Assembly: GCA_934271085.1 (NCBI GenBank)
Contig: CAKQQU010000042.1
Span: 1 to 12,859, forward strand
Source of the DNA: an uncultured Bacillota bacterium
GTDB taxonomy: Bacteria; Bacillota; Dehalobacteriia; UBA4068
DNA: 12,859 bases
Direction: 5' to 3'
Below the pieces are notes generated by a model. The model did no database searches and was not told the origin of the DNA. It saw only the letters and a program-made list of their open reading frames with translations. Every line of letters begins with the position of its first letter. Positions within the stretch are counted from its first letter, which is position 1. A program made the translations under genes and the position numbers. Positions 7,192-12,859 of the stretch are shown here, in pieces.

Positions 7192-7220
7192 ATTATAGCC
7201 GCGGTTACTGCGTTTGTCAA
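7192..7220 (-). promoter_or_regulatory. Full-consensus promoter of the tRNA-Pro/Gln unit
   Basis: On the minus strand, TTGACA (7215-7220) and TATAAT (7192-7197) both match consensus exactly and are 17 bp apart. Transcription should start near 7185, about a dozen bases before tRNA-Pro. This is the strongest promoter in the window, as expected for a stable-RNA gene. Confidence 0.92.
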
Positions 7221-7261
7221 ATAGTTTTTTCCATTTTTTTAGTTATTATTTATCACTGTAT

Positions 7262-7290
7262 TTGAAAAAGAGGTATTTTTTTGCTAAAAT
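7262..7290 (+). promoter_or_regulatory. Extended -10 promoter of the dnaD-like operon
   Basis: TTGAAA (7262-7267), a 17-bp spacer and TAAAAT (7285-7290), preceded by TGC so that an extended TGnTAAAAT is formed. It is back to back with the tRNA promoter, with 41 bp between the two -35 boxes. It leaves a leader of about 50 bases before the TTG start at 7349. Confidence 0.75.
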
Positions 7291-7348
7291 TTAATAGTAA
7301 GCCCCAACCTTTTAACAAAGTGCATGAGATATTAAAGAGAGGCATATT

Positions 7349-8089
7349 TTGAACAACAAAAATTTTGATATATCAATGAATACGGGGTTTGCTGCAAAAA
7401 TATCCGGCGAACTGGCAACTTATCCGTATATACTGATCAAAAACTATCAACGTCTGGGAATAGATGAAAAATCACTTATAGTGCTTTTGCGTATTTTGCA
7501 TCCTTATTACATTAAAGGCTCCCTGAGCCTTGACGATGTGACCCGGGAATTTTCCGTTTCGGCAGACGAGGCGAAAGTCATACTTAAGCCGTTTTTGGAT
7601 AAACGGCTTATAGAGGAATATGAAAACGGTCTGTATGACTGCAGCGGCGTGATAAACTGCTATTACGAAGATTGGATAGCCGAAAAAAGGAATCCCCAAC
7701 CTTTGCAAAAAGCCGGTATATCAGGGCCTGCCCCAAAAAATAATAAGCTCATAAGCGACCTGGCTATGTTGTACCGAAGATTTGAGCAGGAGCTGGGCAA
7801 AAATCTTACCCCCATCCAAAGCGAGGAGATACGCAGTTGGCTGGAGGATGACGGATTATCCGCGGATATGATAGAGGAAGCCTTGCGCCGCAGCGTACTG
7901 CAGGAAAAACGCAGTTTTGCCTATATCAAATCAATTCTGCGCAAATGGCGGGAAGCAGGTTATGCCGATCTTCAGGCCGTGCTGGATAACGATATAAAAC
8001 CAGCCCGGCGGGAAGGGGCAAAAACAGGTTCCCATAGAAGCTCTGATAAAAGAAAAAGCCAGTATGATATAATTTATGATAAATATTAA
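7349..8089 (+). CDS. DnaD-domain primosome protein
   Basis: A 246-residue protein with the two-part layout of Gram-positive DnaD/DnaB primosome proteins. The N-terminal region (about 15-110) looks like a winged helix. The C-terminal helical DnaD domain (about 132-205) ends in the YxxxILxxW signature (Y192 to W200), which mediates DNA binding in the family. A basic tail follows (RREGAKTGSHRSSDKRKSQ). The TTG start at 7349 is chosen because AAAGAGAGG ends six bases upstream; the next in-frame ATG (7376, residue 10) has no ribosome binding site. The adjacent helicase-loader-like gene supports a role in replication initiation or restart, helping load the replicative helicase. It could be the chromosomal dnaD or a paralogue, so no symbol is given. 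Confidence 0.85.
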   Translation: MNNKNFDISMNTGFAAKISGELATYPYILIKNYQRLGIDEKSLIVLLRILHPYYIKGSLSLDDVTREFSVSADEAKVILKPFLDKRLIEEYENGLYDCSGVINCYYEDWIAEKRNPQPLQKAGISGPAPKNNKLISDLAMLYRRFEQELGKNLTPIQSEEIRSWLEDDGLSADMIEEALRRSVLQEKRSFAYIKSILRKWREAGYADLQAVLDNDIKPARREGAKTGSHRSSDKRKSQYDIIYDKY

Positions 8090-8100
8090 GAGGGATTATT

Positions 8101-8898
8101 ATGGAAAAGATCAATAGTCAGCTTAATGGACTGGCCGAATATTTCGAGAAATTGGCAGAGAACACTACCCTGGATGACGCAGAAACATATAATTGCCCTA
8201 TCTGCCGGGATTGCGGGTATATTATAGAAAACGGTTGCGCCAGACCATGTATTTGTCAACCGGCAAATACAGGCGGCAAATCCCTTGATATACCACATCT
8301 GCAAAAAATGCGTTTTGCCAATTTTGACGTCCGTCTTTATCCCGACCATATCAGGACGGAAAGAGGTAAAAGCTACCGGCAGCTGGCCAAAGAAGCCCTT
8401 GTTGCTGCCATGGCATTTACCCAAAGTATAATCAAGGGTCAAAACCGGCCGGGACTTATCTTCGAGGGAGATGTGGGCAGCGGTAAAACTTTCCTGGCAG
8501 CAGCAATCGCCAATGAACTGCTGGCCAACGGAATTGATATCGATTTTGTGGTCGTACCGGAATTTCTGGATGAATTAAGACATAATATTCACAGCAATGA
8601 TGATTGCGGCGACGATATGATAGCCCGTGCACGCAACACCAGAGTGCTTATTCTGGATGATATGGGCGCGCATAATTTCAGCCCCTGGGTGCAGAATATT
8701 CTTTTTACCATTATCAACTACCGCCTCAACCACGAACTGCCGATAATTATCACCACCAATCTCAGTATCAGTGAAATGATAGACGCTGTAGGAGAAAGAA
8801 TAACTTCCAGAATGATGGAGACAGGTACCAATATAAAACTTTTTACCGATAGGGATATCCGTCTGAAACTGTTTAAAGACGGGAGGAACAACTGGTGA
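8101..8898 (+). CDS. DnaC/DnaI-like helicase-loader ATPase
   Basis: A 265-residue AAA+ ATPase of the DnaC/DnaI/IstB group. An N-terminal Cys cluster (C32, C35, C38, C46, C50, C52) resembles the zinc-binding domain of DnaI-type loaders. Walker A is GDVGSGKT (123-130, K129) and Walker B is VLILDDMG with D186/D187. Sensor-1-like TTNLS and an arginine-rich GERITSRM segment follow. Loaders of this kind deliver the ring helicase to DNA during replication initiation and restart. It begins 11 bp after the dnaD-like gene with a GAGGG ribosome binding site, and there is no transposase nearby, so an IstB transposition role is unlikely. The symbol is left empty because dnaI and dnaC are both used for such genes in Clostridia. 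Confidence 0.88.
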   Translation: MEKINSQLNGLAEYFEKLAENTTLDDAETYNCPICRDCGYIIENGCARPCICQPANTGGKSLDIPHLQKMRFANFDVRLYPDHIRTERGKSYRQLAKEALVAAMAFTQSIIKGQNRPGLIFEGDVGSGKTFLAAAIANELLANGIDIDFVVVPEFLDELRHNIHSNDDCGDDMIARARNTRVLILDDMGAHNFSPWVQNILFTIINYRLNHELPIIITTNLSISEMIDAVGERITSRMMETGTNIKLFTDRDIRLKLFKDGRNNW

Positions 8899-9587
8899 CA
8901 GACACCGTAATTTTTGATTTTGACGATACGCTTGTCCATACAAACGATGTCTACGAATCTGTGCGGAAGATATTTTATGAGCAAATGGTAGAAAATGGCT
9001 GCTCCTATCCGCAAAAAATGGTTTATGATTATCTTAACGAAGCGGATATCGCCAATGTTAACGCAACCGGACATCTGGCAAAGGAATGTTTTCCCCGGGC
9101 CATGCGGCAGACTTATGAATACTTTTGCCGGCTGGACGGGAAAAAAGCCGATGGAAAAATCGGGCTTATGCTGGAGCAGACAGGCTGGAGCGTCTATGAC
9201 ATAAAGCCGCAATGGGTAGCGGATGCCAGGGAAACATTAATGGCGCTGCAGGGAAGGGTGAAACTGATACTTTTTACTCAGGGTGATACGGATATCCAGA
9301 AAAAACGTCTTGATAATCAGGGAGTACTGCAATTTTTTAACGGCTACAGGATAACTCCGGTGAAAAACTCCGATGCTTACAGAAATTTGCTGAAAGACTT
9401 TCAGATAAACGCGGCCGCTTCCTGGATGGTGGGGAACAGTATCAGGGCCGATGTCAACCCTGCCATAAAAGCCGGGCTGCAGGCTGCTCATTACCAAATG
9501 GCAGGCTGGGAATTTGAAATTGCCGAGCCCTGCGGCGAATACCGGATAATCCATAAGCTTACTGAAGTATTGGAGTTGATAAAATGA
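8895..9587 (+). CDS. HAD-superfamily hydrolase, probable phosphatase
   Basis: A 230-residue HAD hydrolase with the four core motifs. Motif I is FDFDDTLV with nucleophile D8 and acid/base D10. Motif II threonine T128 is in ILFTQGD, motif III lysine is K157 in VKNSD, and motif IV GNSIRADV ends with D186. The long helical insertion between motifs I and II (about 15-100) is a C1-type cap, so the substrate is probably a small phosphorylated metabolite that cannot be specified. The GTG start is supported by GGGAGG at 8881-8886, and its GTGA overlaps the upstream stop by four bases, coupling it to the helicase-loader gene. Confidence 0.87.
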   Translation: MTDTVIFDFDDTLVHTNDVYESVRKIFYEQMVENGCSYPQKMVYDYLNEADIANVNATGHLAKECFPRAMRQTYEYFCRLDGKKADGKIGLMLEQTGWSVYDIKPQWVADARETLMALQGRVKLILFTQGDTDIQKKRLDNQGVLQFFNGYRITPVKNSDAYRNLLKDFQINAAASWMVGNSIRADVNPAIKAGLQAAHYQMAGWEFEIAEPCGEYRIIHKLTEVLELIK

Positions 9588-10396
9588 AAATAAAAATCGG
9601 TATATGCCAATTTGACATACAGGAAGGAAAGCATGACCGTAATCTGGCCAAAGCAGAGGAGCTGCTGACAGCCGCTGCAAAAGAAGGCGGGGAAATACTG
9701 ATGCTGCCCGAAATGTGGCCAAGCGGCTTTGATTTCGCCAATATAAACAGTATTGCAGAAGCATTAGATGGAGAAACAGTCAGCTTTTTAAAAGAACAGG
9801 CCATAAAGCTGAACGTGCATCTCATAGGCGGCAGTTTCGCGGAAGCAGACGGGGGCAAAGTATATAATACCTGTCCTGTAATTGATTCCCATGGAAAAAT
9901 TACAGCAATATATCGGAAAGTTCATCTTTTCAGTCACTATCTTAACGAACACCTTTATCTAAGTCCCGGTAATGAATGGGTGCTTTCCCGATACCGCAAA
10001 GATGAGGATACTATTATCCTGGGGCATATGATCTGTTATGATCTGCGTTTTCCGGAGTTTGCCCGCAATCTTGCGCTGCGCGGCGCCAGATTGCTGTGCG
10101 CCCCTGCAGGATGGCCCCAAAGGCGCGTCCGGGAACTGGAAATACTCTGTCAGGCCAGAGCCATCGAAAACCGCAGTTTTCTGATCTGTGCCAATTATAC
10201 AGATACAGCCAATGGGGAGTACTGCGGCAATTCCCTGATCATTGATCCTTTCGGGAATATTCTGGCAAAATTGGGAAACAACGAAGATTTTGCCATTGCC
10301 GAAATTGACACCTCGCTTCTTGATCAGGAAAACACCTTCAACTCGCTGGCAGACAGAAGACCGGTAATGGATGAAATTGCAAAGGGTATGTTTTAG
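9584..10396 (+). CDS. Carbon-nitrogen hydrolase, omega-amidase/Nit2-like
   Basis: A 270-residue nitrilase-superfamily amidase. The Glu-Lys-Cys triad is E43 (LMLPEMW), K112 (YRKVHLF) and C151 in GHMICYDLRFPE, with the usual second glutamate in the NEHLYLSPG region. Length and motif wording match omega-amidases (Nit2/YafV type), which hydrolyse alpha-ketoglutaramate and alpha-ketosuccinamate, and the related deaminated-glutathione amidases (Nit1). The two cannot be separated by eye. The start overlaps the HAD gene stop at ATGA, with GGAG just upstream. Pairing with a HAD phosphatase would fit a metabolite-repair role, which is inference. Confidence 0.85.
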   Translation: MKIKIGICQFDIQEGKHDRNLAKAEELLTAAAKEGGEILMLPEMWPSGFDFANINSIAEALDGETVSFLKEQAIKLNVHLIGGSFAEADGGKVYNTCPVIDSHGKITAIYRKVHLFSHYLNEHLYLSPGNEWVLSRYRKDEDTIILGHMICYDLRFPEFARNLALRGARLLCAPAGWPQRRVRELEILCQARAIENRSFLICANYTDTANGEYCGNSLIIDPFGNILAKLGNNEDFAIAEIDTSLLDQENTFNSLADRRPVMDEIAKGMF

Positions 10397-10408
10397 GAGG
10401 GATGCAAT

Positions 10409-10966
10409 GTGAAAAAATATTTCCTTGCCATAGTATGCAGCCTGTGTTTGCTCATTTGCGCCGCCTGCGGACAGCAGGAGGAAACTCCACCGGATTCTTC
10501 CGATATCGGGAATATTGACAACGGGGAAATAACCGTAGGTACTGTGTATGATGCGGCGGTGGTTAATATACGCATAGCTCCGGAAGGCGACAGCCGTATT
10601 GTGGATACAGCATCCAGGGGCGAAATGTTTGAAGTAGTAGATTATGATGCCGAAGAAGAATGGCATAAAATAATATGCAAAGGCGATATAGCCTATATCA
10701 ACAGCAATTACCTGTATATAACCCAGTGGCCTGCAAATTATGAATTAACTGTAGGAACAGTTATCGGATCAGGAGTAATGACTGTCTATGCCCAACCCGA
10801 TACTGAAAGCAAAAGCATACTGGGGACTATTAAAGGAGAAAAATTCCTGGTCATCGATGACTATGATGAAAACTGGTATCAGATAGGCTTCCCAACCGGA
10901 TCAGGATATATAAAAAAGAGCTTTCTGGATACGATAACCACCACAGTCCATAAGGCGCTGCAATAA
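10409..10966 (+). CDS. Lipoprotein with two SH3b domains
   Basis: A 185-residue lipoprotein. The signal peptide MKKYFLAIVC... ends in lipobox CAAC with C20. After a short acidic linker come two bacterial SH3 repeats (about 45-103 and 110-175). Each opens with GTVYDAAVVNIR- or GTVIGSGVMTVY-type strands and closes with the GxxxYIxxxYL/F motif. Such domains bind peptidoglycan peptides or cell-wall ligands, so the protein probably sits on the outer face of the membrane near the wall. The start is GTG at 10409, eight bases after AGGAGG; the nearby ATGs at 10402 and 10407 are in other frames and the second hits a stop at once. It is the last gene of the dnaD-like operon, 12 bp after the amidase, and ends at the bidirectional terminator. 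Confidence 0.88.
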   Translation: MKKYFLAIVCSLCLLICAACGQQEETPPDSSDIGNIDNGEITVGTVYDAAVVNIRIAPEGDSRIVDTASRGEMFEVVDYDAEEEWHKIICKGDIAYINSNYLYITQWPANYELTVGTVIGSGVMTVYAQPDTESKSILGTIKGEKFLVIDDYDENWYQIGFPTGSGYIKKSFLDTITTTVHKALQ

Positions 10967-10993
10967 AAAAAGACCAGAGAATCTGGTCTTTTT

Positions 10994-10994
<1 letters not shown>
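10966..10994. terminator. Bidirectional terminator shared by lipoprotein and tRNA-Arg genes
   Basis: An 8-bp stem (10971-10978 with 10982-10989) around a GAA loop is flanked by an A run on the left and a T run on the right, so it works on both strands. On the plus strand it ends the dnaD-like operon right at the SH3b lipoprotein stop. On the minus strand it begins directly after the CCA end of tRNA-Arg. Confidence 0.9.
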
Positions 10995-11068
<74 letters not shown>

Positions 11069-11080
11069 TTAACGTTAATC

Positions 11081-11109
11081 ATTTTAACCCAAAACAATCC
11101 GGAAGTCAA
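11081..11109 (-). promoter_or_regulatory. Promoter of tRNA-Arg
   Basis: On the minus strand, TTGACT (11104-11109), a 17-bp spacer and TAAAAT (11081-11086). Transcription would start just upstream of the tRNA 5' end at 11068. Confidence 0.82.
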
Positions 11110-11131
11110 ATAGATATTTAGGAAAATCCCG

Positions 11132-11152
11132 CCTGCACTTTTCCGTTGCAGG
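11132..11152. promoter_or_regulatory. Inverted repeat over the -35 box of the decarboxylase operon
   Basis: CCTGCA (11132-11137) and TGCAGG (11147-11152) form a perfect 6-bp inverted repeat with a 9-bp centre. The right arm overlaps the -35 box of the downstream promoter, so it could be a repressor operator. It lies upstream of the likely transcription start, so it is not a leader hairpin of that transcript. Chance is possible at this length. Confidence 0.35.
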
Positions 11153-11174
11153 AGCGGTATGTTTATGATATTCT
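11146..11174 (+). promoter_or_regulatory. Promoter of the decarboxylase operon
   Basis: TTGCAG (11146-11151), a 17-bp spacer and TATTCT (11169-11174), with TG at 11166-11167 giving an extended -10. It lies 35 bp before the start codon, which has AGGAGGT at 11197-11203. Confidence 0.65.
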
Positions 11175-11208
11175 AAATTAAACATGTATAAATATCAGGA
11201 GGTAATAA

Positions 11209-12567
11209 ATGCCTAAAGATATCATTGACCAATCAGCCAAAATCTCAACTGAGAAAGCCATAGAAGAGCAGCATATTAATAATAAGCTGACAGCCAGAGA
11301 AAGAATCGAAGCTATTTTGGATAAAAACAGTTTTGTGGAAACAAACGGCAGCATATGCAATATAGACGCCGGTGAAAAGGTCACCAACGCAATAAGCGGC
11401 TACGGTACAATAGACCGGCGGCTGGTTTATATTTTTGCCCAGGATCATACCATAAACAAAGGCTTGTTCAATAAAGAGCAGGGAAGAAAGCTGCAAAACG
11501 CATTGTCTCAGGCTCTGAAAGCGGGCGTGCCGCTGATAACTGTTTTTGACAGCGACGGTTTGCAGACAGAAGCCGGAATAGAAGTCCTGAGCAGTTTCGG
11601 GGAGATATATAACAGTTTTGTTATGGCTTCCGGAGTAATACCCCTCATTTCCATGATCATGGGCCCCTGCCTGGGACATGCAGCCATTCTTGCCGGGCTC
11701 AGCGATTTTGTTTTTGCGGTAGAAGGATCTGCTCTTTCTTCCCCTGACTGCCGGGGGACCGCCTCCGCCACATATACAAACGAAGGCAGCATTGTTCATT
11801 TTCTGGCAGGGGATGAGCCCAGCTGCATTGCCCAACTCCGCAGCCTTCTGGCCTTTCTGCCCAGCAATAATCTGGAGGGAGTTCCGGTATATGAATGTAC
11901 GGATTCCCAGACCCGCTGCGACGGTTTGCTGGCAGATATGGCAGAATCCGGACCTGGGGATACAGATATTCGAAAGGTTATCTGCGCAATTGCCGACAAC
12001 CATGATTTTATGGAGATACAGGCAAGTTCTTCCGACGATCTGGTCTATGGTTTTATGCGGCTGAATGGTATCACTACCGGTGCGATTGCCAATCAATCTG
12101 CATCAGAAAAGATACTCAATGGCTCCGCTGCCAGAAGCGCCGCCCGTTTTGTCAATTTCTGCGACGCTTTCAGCATACCGCTGCTGACGCTTGTTGATTG
12201 CCGGGACGCCGCCGCCCAGGACTACCGGGATACTATCAGCATGGGACAGCTCGTCTTTACCTATGCCAACGCCACTGTTCCCAAAATTGCTCTTATCTGC
12301 GGTGACGCTTTTGGCAAGGCCTATAACCTTCTCGGCGCCAAATCCCTGGGAACTGACGCGGTCATAGCCTGGAATTGCTCGGCTATGGCGGTTATGCCCA
12401 CTGCCGACAGGGAAAACATACATCTTCAGGAAGCGGCGGCCAAAGGATATATTGATCTGCTGATAGAACCGGCGCAATCAAGATTGTATCTGATCCGCTT
12501 TTTGGATGCCCTGCTTACCAAAAAGGAGAGCCGCCCAGCCAAAAAGCATGATAATATGCCGCTGTAA
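11209..12567 (+). CDS. Divergent MmdA-like carboxyltransferase subunit
   Basis: A 452-residue carboxyltransferase of the crotonase-fold family that includes the alpha subunits of methylmalonyl-CoA and glutaconyl-CoA decarboxylases. These move carboxyl from an acyl-CoA or acid to biotin. Recognisable blocks are LTARERIEAILDKNSFVE (about 27-44), a GYGTIDRRLVYIFAQD region, ASGVIPLISMIMGPC (140-154), LAFLPSNN, and FVNFCDAFSIPLL plus ATVPKIALICGDAFG (to 369). The protein is about 50-60 residues shorter than classical MmdA. Glycine-rich positions are changed: SGGARIQE-type sequence is SDGLQTEA (115-122), CxGG is CLGH (154-157), the VPGF site is CRDA (331-334), and YGG is FGK (368-370). A clostridial paralogue family shares part of this pattern, from memory. 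The downstream OadG-like and presumed carrier genes support a sodium-pump decarboxylase complex. The true substrate is unknown. Confidence 0.82.
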   Translation: MPKDIIDQSAKISTEKAIEEQHINNKLTARERIEAILDKNSFVETNGSICNIDAGEKVTNAISGYGTIDRRLVYIFAQDHTINKGLFNKEQGRKLQNALSQALKAGVPLITVFDSDGLQTEAGIEVLSSFGEIYNSFVMASGVIPLISMIMGPCLGHAAILAGLSDFVFAVEGSALSSPDCRGTASATYTNEGSIVHFLAGDEPSCIAQLRSLLAFLPSNNLEGVPVYECTDSQTRCDGLLADMAESGPGDTDIRKVICAIADNHDFMEIQASSSDDLVYGFMRLNGITTGAIANQSASEKILNGSAARSAARFVNFCDAFSIPLLTLVDCRDAAAQDYRDTISMGQLVFTYANATVPKIALICGDAFGKAYNLLGAKSLGTDAVIAWNCSAMAVMPTADRENIHLQEAAAKGYIDLLIEPAQSRLYLIRFLDALLTKKESRPAKKHDNMPL

Positions 12568-12582
12568 CCGAGGGATAAATAT

Positions 12583-12822
12583 ATGTCTTTATTTACTAAA
12601 AATAAAACGGAAATACAGGATACGGCAGAAAATCATATGAGCTGCGAAGAAACAGATCTGGAAATAACCGCTGTTATAATAGCTGCCATTGAGGCTTATA
12701 TCGGCAAACCGGTCAGCCAGCTTAAATATGTTGCCATCAGACGCGCCACCTGTATGCGCAATAACTGGACTGCCAGCGGTACGGATGAAATAATCAGCAA
12801 CCGGCAGCAGCTTTTGAAGTAA
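12583..12822 (+). CDS. OadG-like gamma subunit, soluble part only
   Basis: A 79-residue protein that resembles the cytosolic C-terminal part of the gamma subunit of sodium-pumping decarboxylases. A helix, LEITAVIIAAIEAYIG (about 26-41), is followed by the AIRR...NNWTASGTDEIISNRQ tail (52-75), close to the family's IRR-x-W-x-x-AGR-x-E-x-x-x-SR pattern. Normal OadG proteins begin with a membrane helix that ties the complex to the membrane beta subunit. Here the N-terminus is polar (SLFTKNKTEIQDTAENHMS) and no membrane segment is visible. The gene has a GAGGG ribosome binding site at about 12570-12574, starts 15 bp after the carboxyltransferase gene and is followed by a further gene. It may hold the carboxyltransferase and carrier together. 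The family call rests on short similarity seen by eye. Confidence 0.65.
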   Translation: MSLFTKNKTEIQDTAENHMSCEETDLEITAVIIAAIEAYIGKPVSQLKYVAIRRATCMRNNWTASGTDEIISNRQQLLK

Positions 12823-12843
12823 ACCAGGCAAGGAGAAATAAAA

Positions 12844-12859
12844 ATGATAAAAAAATTCA
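12844..12859 (+). CDS. Start of a gene cut by the window edge, perhaps the biotin carrier
   Basis: An ATG at 12844 follows an AAGGAG ribosome binding site by nine bases and reads Met-Ile-Lys-Lys-Phe before the window ends. It lies 21 bp after the OadG-like gene. Biotin carboxyl carrier subunits of decarboxylases often start with a short Lys-rich strand like this and occupy this place in such operons. Identity is inferred from position only. Confidence 0.55.

Noticed and set aside
7174..7348. Riboswitch or T-box in the gap before the dnaD-like gene
   Set aside because: The gap is explained by two divergent promoters, and the roughly 50-base leader is too short and shows no stable hairpin or T-box sequence.
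8101..8898. IstB-type transposition helper
   Set aside because: No transposase, inverted repeats or target duplication are seen, and the DnaD-like neighbour and Cys cluster fit a helicase loader.
11245..12096. Long antisense reading frame of 283 codons inside the carboxyltransferase gene
   Set aside because: It has no ribosome binding site and no recognisable domain, is Cys/His-rich in a manner typical of reverse frames, and the sense frame has clear family motifs.
11209..12567. Carboxyltransferase as a pseudogene
   Set aside because: The frame is uninterrupted, start and promoter are good, and conserved blocks run to the C-terminus. Substituted glycines alone do not show decay.

Overview
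The window looks like chromosomal DNA from an anaerobic, low-to-mid GC Bacillota, most likely class Clostridia. The pointers are strong AGGAGG-type ribosome binding sites, sigma-A promoters, DnaD- and DnaI/DnaC-type replication proteins, short Gram-positive-style lipoproteins, CCA-encoding tRNA genes and the start of a biotin-dependent (sodium-pump type) decarboxylase operon. The species cannot be named from the sequence alone. No phage, transposon, CRISPR array or resistance cassette is visible.

Region 1 (1-5358) is the most notable part. Behind a terminator and a good promoter lie five same-strand genes: an OmpR-type response regulator, a multi-pass membrane histidine kinase, an MGDG-synthase-like glycosyltransferase, a membrane-anchored polysaccharide deacetylase and a flippase-like UPF0104/LPG-synthase-TM membrane protein. 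Content and order match the hexRK-hexSDF system of Clostridioides difficile, which makes a cationic aminohexosyl glycolipid and contributes to daptomycin and bacitracin tolerance. The likely chain is: the two-component system senses envelope stress, the transferase adds an acetylated amino sugar to a glycolipid, the deacetylase exposes the amine, and the membrane protein flips the lipid.

Region 2 (5378-6878) holds two separately promoted single genes: an NAD(H) diphosphatase (NudC) and a small lipoprotein of unknown function that ends at a terminator.

Region 3 (6955-7220) is a minus-strand tRNA-Pro(UGG)/tRNA-Gln(CUG) unit with a full-consensus promoter and its own terminator, convergent with the lipoprotein gene.

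Region 4 (7262-10994) is a tight five-gene operon. It encodes a DnaD-like primosome protein (TTG start), a DnaC/DnaI-like helicase-loader ATPase, a HAD hydrolase, an omega-amidase-like carbon-nitrogen hydrolase and a lipoprotein with two SH3b repeats. Spacing is 11-12 bp, with two 4-bp overlaps. The operon ends at a hairpin that also serves the opposing tRNA-Arg(CCG) gene.

Region 5 (11132-12859, continuing beyond the window) begins a decarboxylase operon. It holds a divergent MmdA-like carboxyltransferase in which several usually conserved glycines are replaced, a 79-residue OadG-like protein with no membrane anchor, and the first codons of a third gene that is probably the biotin carrier.
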